DNA of 13,620 nucleotides from Limnoraphis robusta CS-951 (GTDB lineage: Bacteria > Cyanobacteriota > Cyanobacteriia > Cyanobacteriales > Microcoleaceae). Below are positions 1 to 6,716 of the stretch, piece after piece. The notes beneath the pieces were generated by a model, which was given only the letters and a program-made list of their open reading frames with translations, was not told the origin of the DNA and ran no database searches. Made by a program: the position numbers and the translations under genes. Numbering within the stretch: position 1 is the first letter of the stretch; each line of letters opens with the position of its first letter. The stretch is taken from positions 1 to 13,620 of the forward strand of contig NZ_LATL02000107.1 in NCBI RefSeq assembly GCF_000972705.2, read 5' to 3'.

Positions 1-258
1 CGCTCCATCCTCTCCATCCCGACGCGCCAGGGGAGGGAGTATAATTTGAGGAACTTTTATCGATTTGAGGGAGATGAACTCGGGTTCTACCGGGTCTTTG
101 GGCAGTTTAGCGCCTCCGTCGAGAACTCGTTCAACATCATCAAAGATATCGTCCATCAGTCGATCTGCGTAGATCTCGATGGATGCTGGATCTCTAATCA
201 GTTGTTCTTCTGACAGGGTTTGAGTTGTTTGGTTCATCGTTGTTGTTTCTTGAGGCAT
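1..258 (-). CDS. Hypothetical acidic protein, N-terminal part only (runs off the left edge)
   Basis: An open frame of 86 codons on the minus strand begins with ATG at 258 and continues past position 1, so the C-terminus is missing. The start is supported by a purine-rich Shine-Dalgarno-like GGGAGGGTGACA directly before it; an in-frame ATG at codon 8 is a weaker alternative. The visible protein begins MPQETTTMNQTTQTLSEEQL. It then has an acidic stretch (IEIYADRLMDDIFDDVERVL, about residues 27-46), probably an amphipathic helix, followed by a proline-containing linker and a basic/proline patch (LPPLARRDGE). I see no signal peptide or membrane segment in this part. I do not recognise the family. 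Codon use and the clear ribosome-binding site argue for a real gene, but no function can be assigned from this fragment. Confidence 0.7.
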   Translation of the reverse strand, partial: MPQETTTMNQTTQTLSEEQLIRDPASIEIYADRLMDDIFDDVERVLDGGAKLPKDPVEPEFISLKSIKVPQIILPPLARRDGEDGA

Positions 259-404
259 TGTCACCCTCCCTCACGCTCGTTTACCTCTATTGATGAATTA
301 TAGTTGAGTTGCTGTTGATTTTACTATGAAATCCCTCAACTGGGCTAATTTCACATAATTTTAAGAAGGCAATAGGCCAAATTTTTGTAGGGGCGGGTTC
401 AGAA

Positions 405-425
405 CAGTTATCAGTTATCAGTTAT
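405..425. repeat. Heptamer tandem repeat (CAGTTAT)x3
   Basis: Three perfect copies of CAGTTAT lie head to tail. They are preceded by AGAA and followed by GCAGTGAG. The pattern is the short tandemly repeated (STRR) type known from filamentous cyanobacteria. Confidence 0.85.
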
Positions 426-483
426 GCAGTGAGAGCGTGAAAACAGTTTACAGTTCTTGCAGATATTCGTGATCAAGATTCTC

Positions 484-511
484 TGTTCACTGTCTACTGT
501 TCACTGTCTAC
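484..511. repeat. 14-bp tandem repeat TGTTCACTGTCTAC x2
   Basis: Two perfect 14-bp copies occur at 484-497 and 498-511, followed by a degenerate third start (TGTAAACTG). Each 14-mer is itself two related heptamers (TGTTCAC and TGTCTAC), so it belongs to the same heptamer system as 405-425. Confidence 0.85.
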
Positions 512-632
512 TGTAAACTGTTTAAACCCGCCCCGAGGTTGTGAAAAGGCTACCTCCAACGCTTGCGGATTTAACTTGAATTCATCGATTGACTGCTTTT
601 TTGTTAATTTTTATTAATCATTAGACAATGAT

Positions 633-719
633 TATAGCGGTGTGCGCTCGTATGAGGTACAAACCAGAAACCGGGTTTCTACCGAATCGGTGTACCTCAC
701 AAAACTGAAAACTGCTATA
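633..719. repeat. MITE-like imperfect inverted-repeat element
   Basis: The ends TATAGCGGT (633-641) and ACTGCTATA (711-719) are inverted repeats with one mismatch and begin and end in TA. Inside lies a second inverted repeat, TGAGGTAC (653-660) with GTACCTCA (692-699), and within that the palindrome AGAAACCGGGTTTCT (666-680). The whole 87 bp could fold into one long interrupted hairpin. TA-flanked ends would fit a non-autonomous IS630/Tc1-type element, but that is inference; no transposase is present. Confidence 0.55.
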
Positions 720-753
720 CAATTCTCGAAAAATGAATAATTTTTATTGATGG

Positions 754-782
754 TTGTCGAAAATACTTTTTTTTGTTAATAC
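754..782 (+). promoter_or_regulatory. Candidate promoter of the metal ATPase gene
   Basis: TTGTCG (754-759) and TAATAC (777-782) are spaced by 17 bp, as in a sigma-70-type promoter. The ArsR/SmtB-like palindrome begins immediately downstream, where the transcript would start. A second possible -10, TATAGAT at 810-816, has no convincing -35. The assignment rests on spacing and position only. Confidence 0.35.
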
Positions 783-784
783 TT

Positions 785-800
785 ATGAAAAACTGTTCAT
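785..800. promoter_or_regulatory. Candidate ArsR/SmtB-family metal-sensor operator
   Basis: ATGAAAAACTGTTCAT is an imperfect palindrome that reads as TGAAAA-AC-TGTTCA. This is one base away from the 6-2-6 core TGAACA-NN-TGTTCA of operators bound by cyanobacterial zinc sensors of the SmtB/ZiaR group. A further half-site-like TTGAAC follows at 804-809. It lies 27-42 bases before the start codon of a Zn/Cd-type ATPase, as expected for such a repressor. No ArsR-family gene is in the window, so the regulator would be elsewhere. Confidence 0.55.
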
Positions 801-826
801 GTATTGAACTATAGATAAAAATGTAA

Positions 827-2764
827 ATGAATACCCAGTCAGAATCCCAAGGTTGTTGTAGTTGCCATCAAGATAATAAGCCTAATTCTAATTTTACCCC
901 AGAGTTTGACCGGAAAGAAGAACTTCTTCCCATTCTTGCGGTTGTTGTCTTGTTAGGAATTGGGTTAATTTTCCAAGAAAAACTTCAAGCAACGCCTTTT
1001 TCTATCGGTGAATATATTGTGTTTATTTCCGCTTATTTGTTAAGTGGTTGGACTGTTTTAACCAAGGCGGGAAGAAACATTTTACGAGGGCGAATTTTTG
1101 ATGAAAACTTCCTAATGACTATTGCTACATTGGGAGCGATCGCGATTCATCAACTCCCCGAAGCCGTTGGTGTTATGCTATTTTATCAAATTGGGGAATT
1201 AGTTCAAGAATTAGCCGTTAGTCGTTCCCGTCGTTCGATTAAATCGCTGTTAGAAATTCGTCCCGATACCGCCAATTTAAAAGTTAATGGTTCGGTTCAA
1301 AAAGTTTCTCCCGAAACCGTTAATATTGGGGATATTATTCTCGTTAAACCGGGTGAAAAAATACCCTTAGATGGGGAAATTATCGAGGGGAATTCTCAAA
1401 TTGATACTTCGGCTTTAACGGGTGAACCCGTACCCCGTACCGTGAAAGTTGGAGAAACGGTATTGGCGGGAATGATTAATCAAACCGGAGTTTTAACCGT
1501 AAAAGTCAGCAAAACGTTTGGGGAATCTTCCATTGCCAAAATTCTGAATTTAGTTGAAAATGCCAGCAGCAAAAAAGCAAAAACGGAGAAATTTATTACT
1601 CGGTTTGCCCAATATTATACACCAGTTGTTGTATTTTTGTCTCTGGCTGTTGCGCTGTTACCGCCTTTATTTATTCCCGGTGAAACTTCAGCCGAATGGG
1701 TTTATCGGGCTTTAATTTTATTGGTGATTTCTTGTCCTTGTGGGTTGGTGATTAGTATTCCTCTCGGTTATTTTGGGGGAATTGGAGGGGCGGCTAAAAA
1801 TGGAATTTTGGTGAAAGGAGCGACGTTTTTAGATACGTTAACTGCGGTGAAAACGGTTGTTTTTGATAAAACAGGAACGCTAACAAAAGGGGTATTTAAA
1901 GTGATTGAAATTGTTTCTAAAAATGGCTTTAATGAAACGGAATTACTCAAGTTAGCTGTTCATGCTGAATCACATTCTAATCATCCTATTGCCCAATCTA
2001 TTCGAGAAGCATACAGTCAAGAAATAGATGATAAAATAGTTAGTGACTATGAAGAAATTGCAGGTCATGGAATTAAAGCAAAAGTCAAAAATCAGGTTAT
2101 TTTAGCGGGAAATGATCGCCTCTTACATCGAGAAAATATTAACCCTGATAGCTGTAACGTTGCGGGAACAGTGGTTCATCTGGCTGTTGATGGGCAATAT
2201 GCGGGTTATATTGTGATTGCAGACGAACTGAAAGAAGATGCAGCAGAAGCAATTTATAGCTTGAAACAAATCGGCATTGAACAAACAATAATGCTGACGG
2301 GAGATAACAAAACCGTTGCTCAGTCTGTAGCGGAAAAATTGGGTTTAGATCGCTATTTTGCCGAACTATTACCGGAAGACAAAGTAGACTCTTTTGAACA
2401 AATTCTCCACGAAACGGGAGCCAAAAATAAAGTGGCTTTTGTGGGTGATGGAATTAACGACGCTCCGGTTATTGCCAGGGCAGATGTGGGGATAGCAATG
2501 GGCAGATTAGGTTCGGATGCGGCGATAGAAACGGCAGATATTGTGATTATGACGGATGCGCCTTCTAAAGTTGCAGAAGCGATTAAAATTGGCAGAAAAA
2601 CCCACAAAATTGTTTGGCAAAATATTCTGTTTGCGTTGGGAATAAAAGGGTTATTTATTCTGTTGGGTGTGATTGGAATTGCGACATTGTGGGAGGCGGT
2701 TTTTGCTGATGTGGGTGTGGCATTATTGGCGATTTTAAATGCGAGTCGCGTGTTACGAACTTAA
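827..2764 (+). CDS. P1B-2-type (Zn/Cd/Pb) heavy-metal-exporting P-type ATPase lacking an HMA domain
   Basis: The 645-residue protein has every P-type ATPase landmark: TGEPV (198-202), CPC in a membrane helix (303-305), DKTGT with phosphorylated D347, the HP pair of the nucleotide-binding domain (386-387), TGDN (491-494) and GDGIND (540-545). A lysine in the penultimate helix (K607) and the DVG of the last helix (D628) are the Zn/Cd/Pb-subgroup signature seen in ZntA and CadA. It should pump soft divalent metal out of the cytoplasm at the cost of ATP. The N-terminus is short: the usual GMTCxxC metal-binding domain is missing and only a cysteine cluster CCSC-H (10-14) precedes the first helices. 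The start is ATG at 827. The nearer ATG at 821 runs straight into TAA, and no clear Shine-Dalgarno is present. A metal-sensor-like operator lies upstream and a strong hairpin downstream, so it is probably a single-gene unit. Metal preference (Zn versus Cd) cannot be read from sequence alone. Confidence 0.93.
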   Translation: MNTQSESQGCCSCHQDNKPNSNFTPEFDRKEELLPILAVVVLLGIGLIFQEKLQATPFSIGEYIVFISAYLLSGWTVLTKAGRNILRGRIFDENFLMTIATLGAIAIHQLPEAVGVMLFYQIGELVQELAVSRSRRSIKSLLEIRPDTANLKVNGSVQKVSPETVNIGDIILVKPGEKIPLDGEIIEGNSQIDTSALTGEPVPRTVKVGETVLAGMINQTGVLTVKVSKTFGESSIAKILNLVENASSKKAKTEKFITRFAQYYTPVVVFLSLAVALLPPLFIPGETSAEWVYRALILLVISCPCGLVISIPLGYFGGIGGAAKNGILVKGATFLDTLTAVKTVVFDKTGTLTKGVFKVIEIVSKNGFNETELLKLAVHAESHSNHPIAQSIREAYSQEIDDKIVSDYEEIAGHGIKAKVKNQVILAGNDRLLHRENINPDSCNVAGTVVHLAVDGQYAGYIVIADELKEDAAEAIYSLKQIGIEQTIMLTGDNKTVAQSVAEKLGLDRYFAELLPEDKVDSFEQILHETGAKNKVAFVGDGINDAPVIARADVGIAMGRLGSDAAIETADIVIMTDAPSKVAEAIKIGRKTHKIVWQNILFALGIKGLFILLGVIGIATLWEAVFADVGVALLAILNASRVLRT

Positions 2765-2783
2765 CCCTAAAACCCCTAAAAAC

Positions 2784-2870
2784 AGAAACCGGGTTTTTTT
2801 AACTAAAATCACCTCAACTCAAATTAAAAACCCGAAAAACCCGGTTTCTCAAAGAAACCGGGTTTTTAGT
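2784..2870. terminator. Hairpin terminator region built from AGAAACCGGGTTT palindrome copies
   Basis: AAAAACCCGGTTTCT (2835-2849) and AGAAACCGGGTTTTT (2853-2867) form a perfect 15-bp stem with a 3-base loop ending in T5. A further copy, AGAAACCGGGTTT plus four more T (2784-2800), lies upstream and could pair with 2835-2849 instead. It begins 20 bases after the ATPase stop and separates it from the gpmA remnant, so a terminator role is likely. The same palindrome occurs at 666-680, so it is also a dispersed repeat. Confidence 0.7.
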
Positions 2871-2881
2871 CTACAAAAAGA

Positions 2882-2893
2882 ACGGTTAACCGT
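2882..2893. repeat. 12-bp perfect palindrome ACGGTTAACCGT
   Basis: A perfect self-complementary 12-mer lies between the ATPase terminator and the gpmA remnant. It could be an operator of the former gpmA promoter, but no other copy was noticed and no regulator is implied. Reported as structure only. Confidence 0.4.
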
Positions 2894-2966
2894 AATCAAC
2901 AATTCTCAAAACCGTTTAAAATAATAAAATTAGGAGGAAAGTAAAATTTATAAAAGGTGCTAAAAT

Positions 2967-3119
2967 ATGTCTCAGTTAATACTCTTGCGTCATGGTCAAA
3001 GCCTGTGGAATGCCGCTAATAAATTCACAGGTTGGTTAGAACTGAAAACAGGTGTACCCATTGTGTACGAAATTGATGCCAAGGGCGAAGTTAAAAGTAA
3101 AGTCATTCTCAACGACTAA
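2967..3119 (+). pseudogene. gpmA: Internally deleted remnant of 2,3-bisphosphoglycerate-dependent phosphoglycerate mutase
   Basis: A 50-codon frame starts at ATG 2967 with a Shine-Dalgarno-like AAGGTG seven bases upstream and ends in TAA. Residues 1-23 (SQLILLRHGQSLWNAANKF then TGW) match the N-terminus of cofactor-dependent phosphoglycerate mutases, including the RHG motif with the phosphorylated histidine. Residues 24-50 (LELKTGVPIVYEIDAKGEVK onward) match the extreme C-terminus of the same family. The family is normally about 230-250 residues, so roughly 180 middle residues, including the second catalytic histidine and most of the substrate pocket, are gone. The junction TGW/LELK is in frame and the ribosome-binding site and stop survive, so a short peptide could still be made, but it cannot be an active mutase. 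This reading of the two halves comes from recall of the family and is not an alignment. Confidence 0.85.
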
Positions 3120-3180
3120 AATTTAAAAAATTTTCCCGATTTCTCAGGAAAAGTGAAACTCGTTTCTCTCAGGGAAATTA
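3120..3180. terminator. Possible bidirectional terminator between convergent genes
   Basis: The short gap between the gpmA remnant and the convergent secreted-protein gene contains AATTTTCCC (about 3129-3137), which pairs with GGGAAATT (3172-3179) allowing one bulge. It also contains a small GAAAC-TC-GTTTC hairpin (3155-3166). No long T-run follows in either direction, so this is a weak call. Confidence 0.3.
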
Positions 3181-3591
3181 GTTAGCTTGTCCAGAAATTG
3201 AGAACTGATAGGAATGCTGACCAGAAGCGCGATCGCCAACATAAATGTTATAAGTCCCAGAGGGAGCATATCCTGAAAATTGTAAATTTCCGCCCGCTCC
3301 TTCTGGTAAGACACAATAGCGTCCAGCAGGTCCCTCGATCAACAAGGTTGGCGATCCTGAAGTTTGTACCCGAATTAGCACATAGGCTAAATCTTCAGCA
3401 ACATCAATGGTATGATTGGGGGCGGCAGCAACAAAACCACAATCTCCGCTATTACTTTGTCCACCCGAAGTCCCCGCAGCCGTCAAAGATGCCCCAGGAG
3501 TAAGGGTTTGTCGGTCTGCAAGGGCGAGATCAGGCGTTCCCAAATGGATGGCAACAGTCAGTGCAACAACAGCCAAATAGCCTAACTTCAT
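3178..3591 (-). CDS. Small secreted protein of unknown function
   Basis: The 137-residue product starts with a classical signal peptide: MK, a hydrophobic core (LGYLAVVALTVAIHLG), then ALA before D26, giving probable cleavage after residue 25. The mature protein of about 112 residues is rich in Gly, Ser and Thr. It has two cysteines (C51, C93) that could form a disulfide, and alternating hydrophobic stretches (YVLIRVQT, TLLIEG, YNIYVGD, YQFSISG) typical of an all-beta sandwich. The ending GTYNIYVGD...YQFSISG resembles pre-peptidase C-terminal-like or other small beta domains, but I cannot name a family. The start is well supported by GAGGAGG six bases upstream of the ATG. The gene is convergent with the gpmA remnant and divergent from the 3841 gene across a 249-bp gap. 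Periplasmic or extracellular location is likely. Confidence 0.8.
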   Translation of the reverse strand: MKLGYLAVVALTVAIHLGTPDLALADRQTLTPGASLTAAGTSGGQSNSGDCGFVAAAPNHTIDVAEDLAYVLIRVQTSGSPTLLIEGPAGRYCVLPEGAGGNLQFSGYAPSGTYNIYVGDRASGQHSYQFSISGQAN

Positions 3592-3840
3592 TTTTTCCTC
3601 CTCTCAATAGCAACAAAGCCCTCAGTAAAATACAGAAAGTCAAGAACTTAAGCAGGTGAGTTTGCGGAGTCGAGTTAGACCTTGATGAAAAAGATCAATT
3701 TTTGTAACCTTCTGTATCAACAGTCTGTGCCTAAATCTCTTAAAATTTTCAAGCAAGACCCTAAAACCTCAACTCATCGGAATCTCTCCTGGTTGTCAAC
3801 TTTGAACTTGAACCTTTAAAACTCCATCAAACAAACTCCT

Positions 3841-4167
3841 ATGAATTACCCACAAGACGATCCTAACGTGAAGCGCAGATTAGAAGAGCTAGAAGCCGAA
3901 CTCAAGCAACCTCAGCCGGTCAGTAGTAGTAGTTCAAGCCCCAATTTCATCGAAACCGTCAAAACCCTCTATAATCAGTTCCTGGTCTGGTTTAAAGAAC
4001 TTCCCAAACTTGGACAAGCGGCTATTGTTGTCGTCGGTTTGGCAATGGGGTTAACCCTACTGCGGACTCTGGCGGAATTAATTTCTTTAGCTATAAGTCT
4101 TGCAGTTGTTGGGGGAATCGTGTACATAGGATACAAAATCTTTAAATCATCCAAATTCTCAAAATAG
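3841..4167 (+). CDS. Small membrane protein with N-terminal coiled coil
   Basis: The 108-residue protein begins with a charged helix (VKRRLEELEAELKQ, residues 10-23), then a Ser-rich linker (SSSSSS, 28-33). A short amphipathic region and two hydrophobic segments follow (about 58-75, GQAAIVVVGLAMGLTLL, and 79-100), and it ends in a basic tail (KIFKSSKFSK). It is probably a two-helix inner- or thylakoid-membrane protein with the coiled-coil part in the cytoplasm. I recognise the style as a cyanobacterial hypothetical protein but cannot assign a function. The stop is 36 bases before the next start on the same strand, so it is likely co-transcribed with the RDD/pentapeptide gene. There is no obvious Shine-Dalgarno before the ATG. 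Confidence 0.75.
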   Translation: MNYPQDDPNVKRRLEELEAELKQPQPVSSSSSSPNFIETVKTLYNQFLVWFKELPKLGQAAIVVVGLAMGLTLLRTLAELISLAISLAVVGGIVYIGYKIFKSSKFSK

Positions 4168-4203
4168 AGAATTCTTGTTTAGCCCGTTATCAACAACTCA
4201 ACT

Positions 4204-6342
4204 ATGACCAGCCCAACAGCAAGCAGAGATACAGAGATTCATTCATCCGATCCGTCTTGGCCTCTTCAAGTCAGACAACTTCCCCTGTGGGTTCGTAGGT
4301 GCGGGGCTTGGGCTGTCGAAGTTTCATTAGTCGTCGTCAGTGGGGTGATTCCCTACAGTCTGGGTGCCTTAGCTAACCGTACTCCAAGCGTGCCTCTCAA
4401 TCCGGTTCTCCGCACCACAGGCCAAGCTGTCGGCGCGACATTAGGCTTACCTGTGCGCGATCGCAATCCCCAAGTCAATCCTTTAACGAATCTCTTTTGG
4501 TGGGGGGCGTTGTTGACACCCACCGTTATCGGGGGATGGCAGGTTTATTTATTAGCCACACGCGGACAAACTCTACCCAAACGGTGGTTTGGGGTACAGG
4601 TGATTAATGGGTCTTCTATCGCTCCTCCGGGCTTGCTGCGGGCTTTTTATCGTGAGAGTGTGGGGCGTTGGGGAATTCCGGTGGGAATTGCCTATATCAT
4701 TTGGCGAGCAACAGGGGCTTTCCCGAATTTAGTCATCCTCACAGGCTTATCGGGTTTGATGATATTGGCTGATGGGTTAATCGCTAAACGCCTCCAGGGT
4801 CGAACGGGACATGATCTTTGGGCGGGAACGAGGGTGCGAGAAGTTCATCTTCCGAGTTCTAATCCCTTTACCAGCTACGACTGGAGTAGCTCTCAAGAAG
4901 CAGTTCGGGCGATTGTCTTCCGCTCGGAAAAAGGGGGGACGGCGATCAACCTCTGGGCTTGGATGCGCCAACATCCCGGAACGACTCTAATAGCGGTGAG
5001 TAGTGCGAGTATGGCGGCGGTATTGGGAACGTTTGTCGGAACTCAGGTTTATATTCAAAATCAAGCCAATCGTCGGGAATTTAAACACCAAGATAATGAA
5101 GTGTTTTTAGCCTTGGTCAGCAAACTTTCGCCCAGTGCGCCCACTGATCCGGCTCAACGTCGAGGGGCGATTTTAGCCTTGGGAACGTTGAATGATTCCC
5201 GTGCCATTCCCTTATTAGTTGATTATTTGGGACAAGAAAGTAATCCTCTTTTATTAGACTCGGCTCAACAAGCGCTCGTGAGTACAGGGCCAGAAGCTCT
5301 GCCCTATTTGCGACAGTTAAATCAAGCCCTGAAAAATGATTTAGAATCAATGCAATTTGGGGCAAATGCGAAAGATAAACAGCTCGTTGCTCAACGTCAG
5401 CAAGCCACCCAAAGAGCGATCGCCAAAATTCTCACGGTTCACGAAGGAAACATTCACAATATTGATCTCAGTCGTGTTAATTTAGGTCAATCCACGACAC
5501 CTCCGACCCAATTTACATTAATTCTGGAGCAAATTGACTTATCTGGTTTTAATTTTAGAAGCAGTATTCTCAACAATGCTAACTTCAAAAATAGTACCTT
5601 TTATGGCACGGGTGAAGATGGTCGGTACGGTACATTTGATGATTGGATTTCTGACTTAAGCGGCGCGGATTTAACGGAAGCCAATTTGAGCGGTGCTTTT
5701 CTCAGTCATATTGATATGAAACGGGCGAATCTCCTCAAAGCCACTTTAAATAAAGCCGATTTATCTCAAGCGGATTTAACCGGAGTTAACCTCAGCAGTG
5801 CTAAATTAATCGGAGCGAATTTAGCAGAAACGAAGCTAAAAGAGGCTAAATTAACAGGCGCCGATTTAGCGAATGCGAACCTGTCTAATGCTAATCTTAG
5901 AAATGCCAGCCTGAATCAGATGAATGCTCAAGGCGCTTTGTTCATTTCTGCTAATTTAGAGGACAGTCTGTTACAAAATGCTGATCTTTCTGGTGCAGAT
6001 TTGAAGGGGGCGAATTTAAAGAATGCTGACTTGAGTTCGAGTTTACTCACAGGTGCGAACTTTAGAAATGCTGACTTGCGAAATGCCAATTTACAAAAGG
6101 CTGATTTGAGTTTAGTGAGTTTGAAAGGAGCAAATTTAAGGGGTGCAGATTTTCAAGGGGCAGTCTTTTCTTGGAGTAAGCCGGAACAGAAAAATCCAGA
6201 CCCATTTATTGAAGATGTGGGAACTCAGACTCAATCAAATCGCATGAAAGGAGTTAATTTTTCTAAGAGTAAAAATCTCAGTTCAGAGCAAATTAACTAT
6301 CTGTGCAATCAAGGTGCAATTCATCCGGACTGCAATCAATAA
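4204..6342 (+). CDS. RDD-family membrane protein with HEAT-like and pentapeptide-repeat domains
   Basis: This 712-residue protein combines three modules. Residues about 24-215 resemble an RDD membrane domain: an RR-x-GAW motif at the first helix (31-36), hydrophobic segments near 37-54, 97-118, 155-168 and 175-195, and the closing RTGHDLWAGTRV (200-211). Another hydrophobic segment lies at about 259-280. Residues about 318-372 look like one or two HEAT-type helical repeats (LGTLNDSRAIPLLVDYL, then ALVSTGPEALPYLRQL). From 418 the protein becomes a pentapeptide (A-D/N-L-x-x) right-handed beta-helix: a short block (444-465), an Asp/Gly-rich insert (466-483), a long uninterrupted block (484-655), and a last turn (682-686) before a Cys-containing tail (C701, C710). 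It is a membrane-anchored scaffold with a large soluble domain. The substrate, partner and side of the membrane are unknown. It is probably in an operon with the small membrane protein 36 bases upstream. Confidence 0.85.
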   Translation: MTSPTASRDTEIHSSDPSWPLQVRQLPLWVRRCGAWAVEVSLVVVSGVIPYSLGALANRTPSVPLNPVLRTTGQAVGATLGLPVRDRNPQVNPLTNLFWWGALLTPTVIGGWQVYLLATRGQTLPKRWFGVQVINGSSIAPPGLLRAFYRESVGRWGIPVGIAYIIWRATGAFPNLVILTGLSGLMILADGLIAKRLQGRTGHDLWAGTRVREVHLPSSNPFTSYDWSSSQEAVRAIVFRSEKGGTAINLWAWMRQHPGTTLIAVSSASMAAVLGTFVGTQVYIQNQANRREFKHQDNEVFLALVSKLSPSAPTDPAQRRGAILALGTLNDSRAIPLLVDYLGQESNPLLLDSAQQALVSTGPEALPYLRQLNQALKNDLESMQFGANAKDKQLVAQRQQATQRAIAKILTVHEGNIHNIDLSRVNLGQSTTPPTQFTLILEQIDLSGFNFRSSILNNANFKNSTFYGTGEDGRYGTFDDWISDLSGADLTEANLSGAFLSHIDMKRANLLKATLNKADLSQADLTGVNLSSAKLIGANLAETKLKEAKLTGADLANANLSNANLRNASLNQMNAQGALFISANLEDSLLQNADLSGADLKGANLKNADLSSSLLTGANFRNADLRNANLQKADLSLVSLKGANLRGADFQGAVFSWSKPEQKNPDPFIEDVGTQTQSNRMKGVNFSKSKNLSSEQINYLCNQGAIHPDCNQ

Positions 6343-6353
6343 TCAATCAGGTA

Positions 6354-6392
6354 AGGCAAAAGGCAAAAGGCAAAAGGCAAAAGGCCATCTTG
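6354..6392. repeat. Heptamer tandem repeat (AGGCAAA)x5 plus AGGC
   Basis: Five perfect copies of AGGCAAA run from 6354 to 6388, followed by a partial AGGC. The array starts 12 bases after the stop of the RDD/pentapeptide gene. This is the classic STRR heptamer pattern of filamentous cyanobacteria and is expected to vary in copy number between strains. Confidence 0.9.
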
Positions 6393-6716
6393 CGTTCATG
6401 CAAAATTTGGGAGGAATTTAAAGTGCTACTCTAGCAATCGAATTTGGTATTAATATTAAACTCTAACCCATTCTATAAAATCATCAAGCCACCCCCCTGA
6501 AAATTAACGAAATTGTCTGTTGATCAGGACTCTTAATCAATGGCGAGGGGAGTTCTCTGAAATCCTTCAATATTTGCTACAGATAACAAGGCTTAAATTC
6601 GTGATAGATTTGCTGCCAATATTTTTTTCAAACAATATCTGAGCAATTTACGGTGTAAACATTTAACTGAATTAATGATTTGAAGATGAAAGATTCTCAA
6701 TCAGCAGCTAGGCTTT
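6393..6716. other. Intergenic stretch without recognisable gene
   Basis: These 324 bases lie between two convergent genes. A GTG preceded by GGAGG near 6410-6426 leads to a stop after three codons, so it is not a gene. The region is AT-rich with no convincing terminator hairpin, RNA gene or repeat apart from the heptamer array at its left edge. Confidence 0.6.

Larger units (their letters stand above)
390..534. repeat. Palindromic intergenic repeat element with nested heptamer repeats
   Basis: Two nested perfect inverted repeats lie here. GGGGCGGGTT (390-399) pairs with AACCCGCCCC (525-534), and inside it AAACAGTTTACAGT (441-454) pairs with ACTGTAAACTGTTT (510-523). Between the arms are tandem repeats: CAGTTAT three times (405-425) and the 14-mer TGTTCACTGTCTAC twice (484-511). 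There is no open reading frame of note. This resembles the dispersed non-coding palindromic repeats and STRR heptamers of filamentous cyanobacteria. Whether it is a mobile MITE cannot be told from one copy. Confidence 0.7.

Noticed and set aside
400..530. CRISPR array (regular short repeats near 405-511)
   Set aside because: Units are 7 or 14 bp in direct tandem with no spacers; this is STRR-type repeat DNA.
2353..2607. 84-codon open frame on the minus strand inside the ATPase gene
   Set aside because: It lies wholly antisense to the conserved hinge region of the ATPase, and its translation shows no recognisable domain; the plus-strand frame explains the sequence.
2739..2924. 61-codon plus-strand frame overlapping the ATPase stop
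   Set aside because: It translates the palindromic terminator repeats (NRVF repeated) and has no ribosome-binding site; it is repeat DNA, not a gene.
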